64,000 bases of DNA from contig NZ_CP108101.1 of the NCBI RefSeq assembly GCF_036195325.1, positions 6,138,001-6,202,000 of the forward strand, given 5' to 3'. The notes below the pieces were generated by a model. It made no database searches, was not told the origin of the DNA, and saw nothing but the letters and a program-made list of their open reading frames with translations. Below, piece by piece: positions 1 through 8,602 of this stretch. The DNA comes from Streptomyces sp. NBC_00234. GTDB lineage: Bacteria; Actinomycetota; Actinomycetes; Streptomycetales; Streptomycetaceae. Made by a program: the position numbers and the translations under genes. The stretch's first letter is position 1. Every line of letters starts with the position of its first letter.

Positions 1-1077
1 ACCGAGCCGCAGCGCCTCATCCAGCAGAAGCAGGTCCAGCCGATCACCGGGCAGCTCAAGGAGTGGCAGCACTTCAAGGAGTTCAACCCGCAGGTGCTCC
101 AGCCGCTCACCGACGACGGCGGCGACGTCTACGGCGTACCGCAGAACCCGTACGCCCAGGGCCTGGTCTACAACCGTGAGCTGTTCGAGCAGGCCGGCCT
201 CGACCCCGACAAGCCGCCGGCCACCTGGGAGGAGGTCCGTACCGCCGCCGAGCAGATCAGCGAGAAGACCGGCAAGGCGGGCTTCGTCCACGAGTCCAAG
301 GACAACCAGGGCGGCTGGCAGCTGACCATGCTCTCGTACGCCTTCGGCGGCGAGCTGCAGAAGCAGGAGGGCGGCAAGTACACCGCCACGCTCACTGGGG
401 AGCCGACGAAGAAGGCGCTGCGGCTGCTGAAGGACATGCGCTGGAAGGACGACTCGCTCGGCAAGACGCTGCTGGTCAACCAGAACGATGTGATCAAGCA
501 GTTCGCGGCCGGACAGGTCGGCATGTTCATGGGCAGCCCGGGGACGTACCGGCTGGCGAAGATGCAGTTCGGCATGGAGAACACCGACGCCTTCGGGGCC
601 GCCCCGATGCCGCAGTCCGGCGGCGACGCGACCCTCACCGGCGGCGACATCTACATGGTCCCGAAGTCCGCCGACAAGAAGCACGCGGCAGCGGCCGTCG
701 AGTGGCTGACCTTCGCCTACGCCAAGCCGCAGTACAGCACCGAGATCGCCGCCGCCCAGGCCAAGGCGCTCTCGGCCGACCCGAAGTCCGCGGTGGGCGT
801 ACCGACCCTGCCGGTCTTCGACCAGAAGCGGCAGACCGAGATCAACGCCGCGGTCAAGCCGTACGTGAACGTGAAGCTGGACCACTTCAAGCCGTACATC
901 GACGGGCTCGCGACGCTGGAGCTGAAGCCGGAGCCGCCGTACCAGGCGCAGAAGCTGTACACCGCGCTCGACCCGGTGGTCCAGGCGGTGCTCACCAAGC
1001 GCGACGCCGACATCGACTCCCTCCTCGCCTCGGCCGAGAAGGACGTCAATGCGCAGCTCGCCGCGGACCAGAAGTAG
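1..1077 (+). CDS. Extracellular solute (sugar)-binding protein, 5' end outside window
   Basis: This is the C-terminal 358 residues of an ABC-importer solute-binding protein of the MalE/SBP type. The reading frame is open from base 1, so the signal peptide and lipobox lie upstream of the window. Visible family features are the ligand-lobe segments GVPQNPYAQGLVYNRELFEQAG, given here in part as YNRELFEQAGLDP, followed by PPATWEEV, and a later GGDIYMVPKSADKKHAAAAVEWL segment typical of sugar SBPs (for example IYMVPKSADKKHAAAA). Two permease genes follow after 7 bp, as expected for a CUT1 importer. The sugar is not identifiable from sequence; the hydrolase downstream suggests an oligosaccharide. 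Confidence 0.9.
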   Translation, partial: TEPQRLIQQKQVQPITGQLKEWQHFKEFNPQVLQPLTDDGGDVYGVPQNPYAQGLVYNRELFEQAGLDPDKPPATWEEVRTAAEQISEKTGKAGFVHESKDNQGGWQLTMLSYAFGGELQKQEGGKYTATLTGEPTKKALRLLKDMRWKDDSLGKTLLVNQNDVIKQFAAGQVGMFMGSPGTYRLAKMQFGMENTDAFGAAPMPQSGGDATLTGGDIYMVPKSADKKHAAAAVEWLTFAYAKPQYSTEIAAAQAKALSADPKSAVGVPTLPVFDQKRQTEINAAVKPYVNVKLDHFKPYIDGLATLELKPEPPYQAQKLYTALDPVVQAVLTKRDADIDSLLASAEKDVNAQLAADQK

Positions 1078-1084
1078 CCGGCCG

Positions 1085-2038
1085 ATGACTCTGCTCACTC
1101 CCTCCCGGAGCCCCGTCGCAGTGTCCAAGGAGCCCGTGCCGAAGTCGCCGCCGATGCGGCGGAAGCGTGGCACCGGCGCCCGCAAACAGCTCACGGCCTG
1201 GCTGTTCCTCGTCCCCGCTCTGCTCGTCTTCGGGCTCTTCGCCTGGTGGCCGATCGTGCGCAGCCTGCTCCTCAGCTTCCAGCGCACCAACCTCGTGGAG
1301 CCGGCCGTCTGGGTCGGCCTGGACAACTTCCGTACGCTCTTCGACGATCCGCTGCTCGCCACCGCGGTCGGGAACACCCTCTTCTTCGTGGCCCTCGGCC
1401 TGCTGATCGGCTTCCCGGCGCCACTGATCCTCGCCGCCATCATGTCGACCGTGCGACGCGGCGCCGGCGTCTACCGCTTCCTCGTCTACCTGCCGGTCGT
1501 CATCCCGCCGGTCGTGGCGATCCTGCTCTGGAAATGGTTCTACGATCCCGGCAGCGGCCTCTTCAACAACATCCTCGGCAAGATCGGCCTCGGCCCGTAC
1601 CCCTGGCTGGAGTCCTCCGACAGCGCCATGCTCTCGCTCGTCCTGGAAGCCACCTGGGCCGGAATGGGCGGCGCCGTCCTCATCTACCTCGCCGCCATGG
1701 TCTCCATCCCCGGCGAACTCTACGAGGCCGCCGAGGTCGACGGCGCCGGCATCCGGCGGCGCATCTGGCACGTCATGCTGCCCCAACTCCGGTCCGTCAT
1801 CGGCCTGTTGCTCCTCGTGCAGCTGGTCAACACGGTCCAGGTCTTCACCGAGCCGTACGTCTTCACCGGCGGCGGGCCCGACAACGCCACCCTCACGGTC
1901 CTGTTGTTGATCTTCCGTTACGCCTTCCAGGACGGTGAGTACGGCCAGGCCGCCGCCCTCTCCTTCCTGATGGTGCTCGCCCTCGCCCTGCTCTCCGCGG
2001 TGTATCTGCGGGCCACCCGCAGCTGGAGCACGTCATGA
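1085..2038 (+). CDS. Sugar ABC transporter permease (MalF/UgpA type)
   Basis: Predicted inner-membrane subunit of a CUT1 sugar importer, 317 aa from ATG 1085, seven bases after the binding-protein stop. An in-frame ATG at 1154 is an alternative start. A Lys/Arg-rich cytosolic N-terminus precedes the first membrane helix (AWLFLVPALLVFGLFAWWPI), and about six helices follow. The EAA loop that docks the ATPase is visible as EAAEVDGAGIRRRIWHVMLP around residues 215-235. The stop overlaps the next ATG by four bases (ATGA), so the two permeases are likely translationally coupled. No ATPase gene is nearby; streptomycete CUT1 importers commonly share a distant MsiK-type ATPase. Confidence 0.93.
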   Translation: MTLLTPSRSPVAVSKEPVPKSPPMRRKRGTGARKQLTAWLFLVPALLVFGLFAWWPIVRSLLLSFQRTNLVEPAVWVGLDNFRTLFDDPLLATAVGNTLFFVALGLLIGFPAPLILAAIMSTVRRGAGVYRFLVYLPVVIPPVVAILLWKWFYDPGSGLFNNILGKIGLGPYPWLESSDSAMLSLVLEATWAGMGGAVLIYLAAMVSIPGELYEAAEVDGAGIRRRIWHVMLPQLRSVIGLLLLVQLVNTVQVFTEPYVFTGGGPDNATLTVLLLIFRYAFQDGEYGQAAALSFLMVLALALLSAVYLRATRSWSTS

Positions 2039-2916
2039 CCACAGCACTCACCACCTTCGTCTCGACGAACGACCGGCAACGGCCCGGCGTCCGCGCCGCC
2101 GTGCGCTCCATCCAGGGGTTCACCCTGATCCTGTTGCTGCTCATCGGCATCGGACCGCTGTACTGGATGCTCAAGGGCGCGGTCTCCCCACCCACCGAGC
2201 TCACCACCCAGCCGCTCGCCCTCTGGCCGGACCGCGCGGCCCTCGGCAACTTCGCCACCGCGTACACCGACCTCAGCGTCGGCCGCTATCTGATGAACAC
2301 CTTCCTGGTGGTCGGCGGATCGTGGTTCGTGCAGCTCTTCGTCTCGGCCACGGCGGGCTTCGCGCTCTCCGTGCTCAGGCCGAAGTTCGGCAAGGTCGTC
2401 TACGGGGCGATCCTGGCCACCATGTTCGTGCCGTACACGGTGAACATGGTCAGCCTCTTCATGACGGTGATCGACGTGCCGTTCCTGCACCTCAACCTGG
2501 GTGACACGTACTGGGCGATCTGGCTGCCGGCCGGCACGAACGCCTTCACGGTGCTGCTCGCCAAGCAGTTCTTCGACGCCCTGCCCAGGGAGCTGTTCGA
2601 CGCGGCACGGGTCGACGGGGCGAGCACCCGGCAGCTGCTCACCAGGATCGTGCTGCCGATGAGCAAGCCGGTGCTCGCCGTGATCAGCCTGCTCGCGGTG
2701 ATGCACTCCTGGAAGGACTTCATCTGGCCGCTGGTCGCCATCACCGACCCCGAGAAGCAGCCGATCAGTGTCGCGCTGGCGCAGCTCGCCACGCAGGCCC
2801 CGCAGGACCAGCTCATCGCCGCGATGGTGCTGGCCGTGGCCCCGCCGGTCCTTGTCTTCGTCGTCTGCCAGAAGTACATCGTCGCCGGGCTCGGCTTCAC
2901 CGGCGTCAAGGGCTGA
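2035..2916 (+). CDS. Sugar ABC transporter permease (MalG type)
   Basis: Second permease of the same importer, 293 aa. It starts at ATG 2035 inside the stop of the preceding permease. Six hydrophobic segments are visible, beginning with FTLILLLLIGIGPLYWMLKGA, and the EAA-type loop reads ELFDAARVDGASTRQLLTR before the last two helices. It should pair with the 1085-2038 product to form the transmembrane channel. A short gap of 61 bases, rich in CCCAC/ACCCG repeats, separates it from the hydrolase gene, which is probably co-transcribed. Confidence 0.93.
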   Translation: MTTALTTFVSTNDRQRPGVRAAVRSIQGFTLILLLLIGIGPLYWMLKGAVSPPTELTTQPLALWPDRAALGNFATAYTDLSVGRYLMNTFLVVGGSWFVQLFVSATAGFALSVLRPKFGKVVYGAILATMFVPYTVNMVSLFMTVIDVPFLHLNLGDTYWAIWLPAGTNAFTVLLAKQFFDALPRELFDAARVDGASTRQLLTRIVLPMSKPVLAVISLLAVMHSWKDFIWPLVAITDPEKQPISVALAQLATQAPQDQLIAAMVLAVAPPVLVFVVCQKYIVAGLGFTGVKG

Positions 2917-2977
2917 GCTCCACCCGCACCCGGACCATGAGCCCCACCCCCACCCGGACCAACAGAAGGGCACCTCC

Positions 2978-5290
2978 ATGTCAGTCGCCCGACGCAGACT
3001 CATCCAGGGCACGGCCCTCACCGCCGGCGCCGCGCTGCTGCCGAACGTTCCCGCGTACGCAGCCGCCGACCCGGTCACCGTCGAGGCCGACGGCATCAAA
3101 CTGGTCGGCCGCAGCGACGGCAGCGTCCTCGTCCAGGACGGTGCGGGAACCGACCGCATCCTCCTCAGCCACTTCATGATCAAGGACACCGCACTCGGCC
3201 AGCAGCGCACCTTCGGCGGCAGCCCCGCCCTGATCACACTCCCCGACGGACGGCCCGCGATCCAGGTCACGTACACGATGGGGAGCAGCGCGCCCGGAGT
3301 CACCGTACGCGGCACCTTCGACGTCACCGCGCGCAAGGCGCACCTGAAATGGGAGGTCGCGGGCTCCAGCACACTCACCCCGTCCGGCTTCCAGTTCTCC
3401 CGCACGGTGTACGGGGCGAGCGCGCCGGAGTCGTACGAAGCGCTGACCGTCTGGGAGCGGGACGCTCGGGGCGGCATCCCGTACGAGGTGAACGCGGGCG
3501 GTACGTACGTGGAGACGTGGGACGGGGCGAAGGGCTTCTTCTGCCTTTCCTCCACCAACCCCGCCAGCACCAACGCCACATGGATCCATGCGCCCGGCAC
3601 CTCGACCGGCGCGAGCACCGTCGTCACCGAGGCCGATCTGGTCCTCGGCGACCTGCGACCGCGCGCGGCGGGCACGATCGCCGCGGGGCGGCCGCTCGGC
3701 GTGGAGGTGTGGACCGACCAGCCGTTCAACCTCTACAAGGCGGCCGGGCAGACGATGACGCTCAAGACGCAGGTCGTCAACGGGTCGGGAGCCGCCAGGA
3801 AGGTGACCCTGACCTGGTGGGCACGGGACTTCGGAGGCAAGAAGATCGGTGGCGGGACCCTCTGCGAGGACCTCGCGGCAGGCGCCGCCTGGAATGCCTC
3901 CTTCCCTCTGACCTCGCCCTCGCAGAACATCGTGTTCACCGGTGTGGAGGCGGTCAGCGGCGCTGACCAGGCGATCGCCCGCACCAATCTGAGCGTGCTC
4001 CCGGAGTTCACGTACCAGGCCGGTAAGGAGTCGATGTTCGGCCTCGCCAACTACCCCTGGCTGCTCCAGCCCAGCAAGGAAGCCGTACTCGGCCTGGTCA
4101 AGACGCTCGGCATCAAGTGGATCCGGATCGCCTACGCGGGCGCCCCCGGCATCGACATCGCGACCCTGGACGCCAACGGCATCGGCCACAACGTGCAGCT
4201 CAGCGGCATCCCCGTAGGCGGCAGCCCCGAGCAGATCGCTGCCTGGGCCGACACCAACGTCGCCAAGGCCCTCGCCGCCAACGCCACGTACTTCGAGGTC
4301 AGCAACGAGGTCAACCAGCCCTGGATGTCCGGCCGTGGCGCCGACGCCTACGTCCGCGACGGCCTGCGCCAGGTCACCACCCGCCTCGCCGCAGCCGGGT
4401 CCACGATGAAGGTCATGAACGCCGGCCTCGGCGGCATGGACCACATCTGGACCAAGAACTTCCACGACGCGGGCGGCTGGGACCTCATCGACGTCTTCGC
4501 CTTCCACCCTGGTCGCGGCAACTTCACGCCCGACTTCGCGCCGCCGCCGGAGGAGTGGACCCAGGGCTCGGCCGGTACGTACTGGAACTTCCTCGGCGCC
4601 CTGCGCAAGGCACGGCAGGTCATGGCGGAATACGGCGGCGACAAGGAACTCTGGATCACCGAGGCATACGCGCCCACCCGTCCCAACGTGTGGTGGAGCG
4701 ACACCTACCGGCACGCCGCCGAGAACACGCTGCTCTCGCTCGCCCTCGCCAAGTCGGAGAAGGTGCGCGGCGTCAACTGGTACCAGCTGCACGACTCGAT
4801 CATCCACCACCCGCAGGAGGCCGACCCGGCCAACCCCGAGTACCACTACGGCCTGATGAACCGCGACACCAGCGCCAAGCCGTCGCTGCTCGCCTTCGCG
4901 ACCGCCGCCCGGGTCCTGGACCAGGCCGAGTTCGTCCGCCATCTCGCCTTCTCGGACCAGGACATCAAGGGCCTTCTCTTCACCACTCCCGACGGCCCGC
5001 TGTCGATCATCTGGGGCCGCAAGGACGGTTACGTCCTCAACTCCGAACACGGTGACGATCCTTGGTACGCGTCGCCGGAGCCGTGGGTCGACACCTGGAC
5101 GACCAGGACCGAGGTGGTGGCCGAAGCGGCCGCCGGCACCGTGCGCGAGCTCAACTGCATCGGCCAGGAACGCTCCCTGAAAGCCTCCGGCGGCAAGGTC
5201 ACACTCACCGTCGACGGCGCCCCGCGCATCTATTACGGCCTCGCCGCCGATCCCGACCGCAAGCCCGGAAGCAGGGGACGTACCGCATGA
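2978..5290 (+). CDS. TAT-exported glycoside hydrolase-like protein, clan GH-A-type barrel
   Basis: A 770-aa secreted protein. The N-terminus carries a twin-arginine signal (VARRRLIQG, hydrophobic stretch, cleavage near AYA-AADP). Residues ~35-360 look like beta-rich domains, and ~370-680 like a TIM barrel. Two glutamates have the spacing and context of retaining clan GH-A enzymes: Glu444 in YFEVSNEVNQP (acid/base) and Glu562 in LWITEAYAP (nucleophile). I cannot assign a GH number; GH39, GH5 and GH53 relatives are possible. The stop overlaps the next start (ATGA at 5287), so it is coupled to the FAD oxidoreductase. It would release sugar outside the cell for the importer encoded upstream. The start was chosen because the TAT signal begins there. 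Confidence 0.82.
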   Translation: MSVARRRLIQGTALTAGAALLPNVPAYAAADPVTVEADGIKLVGRSDGSVLVQDGAGTDRILLSHFMIKDTALGQQRTFGGSPALITLPDGRPAIQVTYTMGSSAPGVTVRGTFDVTARKAHLKWEVAGSSTLTPSGFQFSRTVYGASAPESYEALTVWERDARGGIPYEVNAGGTYVETWDGAKGFFCLSSTNPASTNATWIHAPGTSTGASTVVTEADLVLGDLRPRAAGTIAAGRPLGVEVWTDQPFNLYKAAGQTMTLKTQVVNGSGAARKVTLTWWARDFGGKKIGGGTLCEDLAAGAAWNASFPLTSPSQNIVFTGVEAVSGADQAIARTNLSVLPEFTYQAGKESMFGLANYPWLLQPSKEAVLGLVKTLGIKWIRIAYAGAPGIDIATLDANGIGHNVQLSGIPVGGSPEQIAAWADTNVAKALAANATYFEVSNEVNQPWMSGRGADAYVRDGLRQVTTRLAAAGSTMKVMNAGLGGMDHIWTKNFHDAGGWDLIDVFAFHPGRGNFTPDFAPPPEEWTQGSAGTYWNFLGALRKARQVMAEYGGDKELWITEAYAPTRPNVWWSDTYRHAAENTLLSLALAKSEKVRGVNWYQLHDSIIHHPQEADPANPEYHYGLMNRDTSAKPSLLAFATAARVLDQAEFVRHLAFSDQDIKGLLFTTPDGPLSIIWGRKDGYVLNSEHGDDPWYASPEPWVDTWTTRTEVVAEAAAGTVRELNCIGQERSLKASGGKVTLTVDGAPRIYYGLAADPDRKPGSRGRTA

Positions 5291-7518
5291 GGAACGAAAC
5301 CGCACGGCACGACATCACCGTCGTCGGCGGCGGCCTGGCCGGGGTCTGCGCGGCCATCGCCGCGGCCCGCCTCGGCCGGACCGTCGCACTGATCAACAAC
5401 AGGCCGGTACTCGGCGGCAATTCGAGCAGCGAGGTCCGCGTCTGGGTGTGCGGCGCGACCGGCCACGGCAAGAACCACAACGCCCGCGAGGGCGGCATCA
5501 TGGGCGAGTTGCTCGTGGAGAACCAGTACCGCAACCCGGACGGGAACCCGTACTACTGGGACGCCGTGGTCCTGGATGCGGTACGCGCCGAGCCCGGCAT
5601 CACGCTCTACCTCAACACCGATGTGCGCGAGGTCGAGGCCGAGGGCCCGGACGACGAGAGGCGGATCACCTCGGCCACCGGCTGGATGATGGGCTCCGAG
5701 CGTCGGATCCGCTTCGAGAGCCCCGTCTTCCTCGACTGCACCGGAGACGGCCTGATCGGCCACCTCGCGGGCGCCCACCACCGCATCGGCCGTGAGGCGC
5801 GTAACGAATTCGAGGAGGCGTGGGCCCCGGAGTCGGCCGACGGCATCACTCTCGGCTCCACGCTGCTCTTCTACACGAAGGACGCCGGGCGCCCGGTGAA
5901 GTTCGTGCCGCCGGACTTCGCCAAGGACATCAGCACCACCTCCATCCCGCAGCGGCGGATCATCAAGGCGGGGGACAACGGGTGTGCGTACTGGTGGATC
6001 GAGTTCGGCGGAGAGCTGGACACGGTGCACGACAACGAGCGGATCCGGGACGAGCTGTGGTCGGTGATCTACGGGATCTGGGATCACATCAAGAATTCGG
6101 GCGAGTTCGACGCGGCGAACATGACGCTGGAGTGGGTGGGGTCGGTGCCCGGGAAGCGGGAGTACCGGCGGTTTCTCGGTGACTACGTGCTGCACCAGGG
6201 GGACATTCTCGGGCAGACGGAGTTCGCCGACCGGGTTGCCTTCGGAGGCTGGTCGATCGATCTGCATCCGCCGCAGGGTATGTACGCCACCGAGTCGGGG
6301 GCCCGGCAGCTCTACGCGGACGGGATCTACCACATCCCGTACCGCAGCCTGTACTCGGTGAACACCGAGAACCTCCTGTTCGCCGGGCGGAACATCTCCG
6401 CCAGCCATGTCGCGTTCGGCTCGACCCGGGTCATGGCGACCTGCGCCACGATCGGGCAGGCGGCGGGCACGGCGGCGGCGCTGTGTGCTGCCGGGGAGGT
6501 CGCGCCGCGCGAACTTTCCGTACCCGAGCTGCACCGGGTGCTGCTGCGTCAGGACGCCTCGCTCATCGGGCTGGCTTCGACGGACCCGGAGGACCTGGCG
6601 CTGCGGGCGACCGTGATCGCGTCATCTGCCCTGTCCTGCCTGGCAGTCGAGGACTCCGGCGAGCTGTGGCCGCTCGCTGCGGACGCCGGACTCGTCCTTC
6701 CCGTCGACCCGGACCTCACCGGCCTTGAAATCCTGGTCGACGCCGACCGTGAAACCGAGCTCGTGATCGACCTGTACGACCCCGAACTCGGCCAGAACTA
6801 CGTCCCGCGCCGCCTCGTCACCTCCACCACCCTGCCGGTCGCTGCCGGTCGCCGCCAATGGCTCAAGACCGGCCTGGACTGGTCCCCGGACACCCCGCGC
6901 AACGCCTTCCTCGTCATCCGCGCGAATGACGCGATCGCCCTGCACCGCGCCGACCGGCCGACCCCCGGCGTCCTGTGCTTCACGCGTGTCCCGCTGCGTC
7001 CGCAGGACGAATCCCCGCAGCTGCTGCGGGAGTGGACGGACGCCGGACTGCTGCGCCGTACCTTCTGCTTCCGTGCGGGGGAGACGGCGGCGTACGCCCC
7101 GGCCAAGGCCGTCGACGGCTACGCCCGCCCGTACGCGGGACCGCACATGTGGGTCTCCGCACCCCTGGCGGACGATCCCTCGCCCTGGCTCTCGCTCACC
7201 TGGCCCGAACCGGTCACCCTGGGCCGTATCGAGGTCATCGCCGACGACGACGTCAACGAGGACCTGATCAACCTGCACCACCACCGCACCCCCTTCGACA
7301 TCCTCCCCACCCTCCTGCGCGACTACCGCGTCGAGGCGCGGGACGCGGACGGCACCTGGCGCGTGATCGCCCACGCGGATCGGAACCGACGACGCCGCCG
7401 GTCGCACACGCCGTCGGAGCCGGTCACCACATCGGCCGTCCGGATCGTCGTCGAAGCCACCAATGGCACGGACTCGGCGCACGTCGTCGCCGTACGCGCC
7501 TACGCGGCGGGGGAGTGA
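5287..7518 (+). CDS. FAD-dependent oxidoreductase (FAD_oxidored, PF12831-like) with C-terminal F5/8C-like domain
   Basis: 743 aa, starting at ATG 5287 in a four-base overlap with the hydrolase gene. The dinucleotide-binding motif GGGLAG is at residues 14-19, followed by the family-typical segment VLGGNSSSEVRVWV and a His/Asn-rich stretch near ATGHGKNHNAREGG. The C-terminal ~130 residues (WVSAPLADDPSPWLSLTWPE onward) resemble a discoidin/F5-8C carbohydrate-binding fold with its terminal VRIVVEATNGTDSAHVVAVR strand. No signal peptide is visible, so it is probably cytosolic. Family members oxidise small organic substrates; the context suggests a sugar or glycoside imported by the upstream transporter. 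The exact reaction is unknown. Confidence 0.85.
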   Translation: MRNETARHDITVVGGGLAGVCAAIAAARLGRTVALINNRPVLGGNSSSEVRVWVCGATGHGKNHNAREGGIMGELLVENQYRNPDGNPYYWDAVVLDAVRAEPGITLYLNTDVREVEAEGPDDERRITSATGWMMGSERRIRFESPVFLDCTGDGLIGHLAGAHHRIGREARNEFEEAWAPESADGITLGSTLLFYTKDAGRPVKFVPPDFAKDISTTSIPQRRIIKAGDNGCAYWWIEFGGELDTVHDNERIRDELWSVIYGIWDHIKNSGEFDAANMTLEWVGSVPGKREYRRFLGDYVLHQGDILGQTEFADRVAFGGWSIDLHPPQGMYATESGARQLYADGIYHIPYRSLYSVNTENLLFAGRNISASHVAFGSTRVMATCATIGQAAGTAAALCAAGEVAPRELSVPELHRVLLRQDASLIGLASTDPEDLALRATVIASSALSCLAVEDSGELWPLAADAGLVLPVDPDLTGLEILVDADRETELVIDLYDPELGQNYVPRRLVTSTTLPVAAGRRQWLKTGLDWSPDTPRNAFLVIRANDAIALHRADRPTPGVLCFTRVPLRPQDESPQLLREWTDAGLLRRTFCFRAGETAAYAPAKAVDGYARPYAGPHMWVSAPLADDPSPWLSLTWPEPVTLGRIEVIADDDVNEDLINLHHHRTPFDILPTLLRDYRVEARDADGTWRVIAHADRNRRRRRSHTPSEPVTTSAVRIVVEATNGTDSAHVVAVRAYAAGE

Positions 7519-7522
7519 CGCG

Positions 7523-8389
7523 ATGGTCGCGAGAGTGCTGGTCACCGGGGCCGCCGGACGGATCGGGCGAGCGGTCCTCACGCTGCTCGCCGAGCGCGGG
7601 ATCGAAGCGAACGCCCTGGTCCTCGACGACCCCGGTGACCTCCCGGCCCGCCTGGTCGTCACCGGCGACGCGGCCGACGCGAAGACCGTACGGGCAGCCC
7701 TGGAGGGCACCGACGCGGTCATCCACCTGGCCGCGATCCCAACTCCCGAACGCAACACCGCAGTCGAGGTCTTCACGGCCAACAGCCTGACCACCTTCAC
7801 CGTGCTGGAGGAGGCCGGTCGGGCCGGAATCCGGCACGTGGCACTGGCGAGTTCGTGGGGTGTCACCGGTCTGCCCTGGACGGCGGCCGACCATCCGCAT
7901 CCGCCGTACGTTCCGGTCGACGAGGCGATGGACTCCCAGGTCGCCGACGCCTACGGCCTGTCCAAACAGGTCGACGAGCTGACCGCGCGGATGATGGCGC
8001 GACGGCACGGCATGAGCGTGGTGTGCCTGCGCTATCCGTACGTGGGCGGCTTCGAGGAACGGCTGCTCGCGCACGCCGCCCGGCTCACGGCCGACCCGGC
8101 CGCCGGCGCCAGGGACCTGTGGACGTACCTCGAGGTCCACGACGCGGCGAGAGCGGCACTGCTCGCGCTGGACGTGCCGGGCAGCGGCGCGCACGCGGTG
8201 CACCTCTGCGCCCCCGAGATCATCGTCCCGTACCCGACGGAGGAACTGTTGCGCCGCTACCACCCCGGCACCGTGCTGCGCGGCCCGCTGCCGGGCCGCG
8301 CGGCCCCGGTCGACACCTCGGCGGCGCGCAGGCTCCTGGGGTTCACGGCCAGGAATCTTGTCGACCGCGAGGGTGTCGCTTCTTGCTGA
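7523..8389 (+). CDS. NAD(P)-dependent epimerase/dehydrogenase (extended SDR)
   Basis: 288 aa with a Rossmann nucleotide-binding motif GAAGRIG at residues 9-15 and the catalytic pair Tyr144/Lys148 (YGLSK), preceded by a Ser pair in ALASSWG at 110-111. These define an extended SDR such as sugar-nucleotide epimerases or uronate dehydrogenases. It starts four bases after the oxidoreductase stop, with a GGGGGAG Shine-Dalgarno inside the end of that gene. It is the last gene of the operon; a strong hairpin follows at 8482-8517. It probably handles the oxidised sugar made by the preceding enzyme. Substrate is inferred only. Confidence 0.87.
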   Translation: MVARVLVTGAAGRIGRAVLTLLAERGIEANALVLDDPGDLPARLVVTGDAADAKTVRAALEGTDAVIHLAAIPTPERNTAVEVFTANSLTTFTVLEEAGRAGIRHVALASSWGVTGLPWTAADHPHPPYVPVDEAMDSQVADAYGLSKQVDELTARMMARRHGMSVVCLRYPYVGGFEERLLAHAARLTADPAAGARDLWTYLEVHDAARAALLALDVPGSGAHAVHLCAPEIIVPYPTEELLRRYHPGTVLRGPLPGRAAPVDTSAARRLLGFTARNLVDREGVASC

Positions 8390-8481
8390 AGTGACTCCTT
8401 GAGGGCCGACACTTCCGTTCAATGCTGCGAGGTTGACATGTCGGCATGGGTCGAGATCTTCGCGGACCCTGGCGGCTGTGT

Positions 8482-8517
8482 GCGGTGCTGCCCGCTCAGC
8501 AGTGCGGGCAGCACCGC
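8482..8517. terminator. Bidirectional intrinsic-type hairpin
   Basis: Perfect 14-bp inverted repeat (GCGGTGCTGCCCGC and its complement) with an 8-base loop. It lies between the plus-strand epimerase gene (stop 8389) and the minus-strand DUF2075 gene (stop 8603). No T-tract follows, as is usual for streptomycete terminators. The rest of 8390-8602 shows no gene. Confidence 0.75.
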
Positions 8518-8602
8518 CATGCAGCGCGACTTACTCGAACGGGTACCGTCCGATCGCGTGCCGTAGGTACGGCAACGGACCAATGCTTTCGCGATGACCG
8601 GA

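Noticed and set aside
2981..5305. Long open frame on the minus strand opposite the hydrolase gene
   Set aside because: Typical high-G+C antisense frame: no domain, biased composition, and the plus strand has clear family motifs and coupled neighbours.
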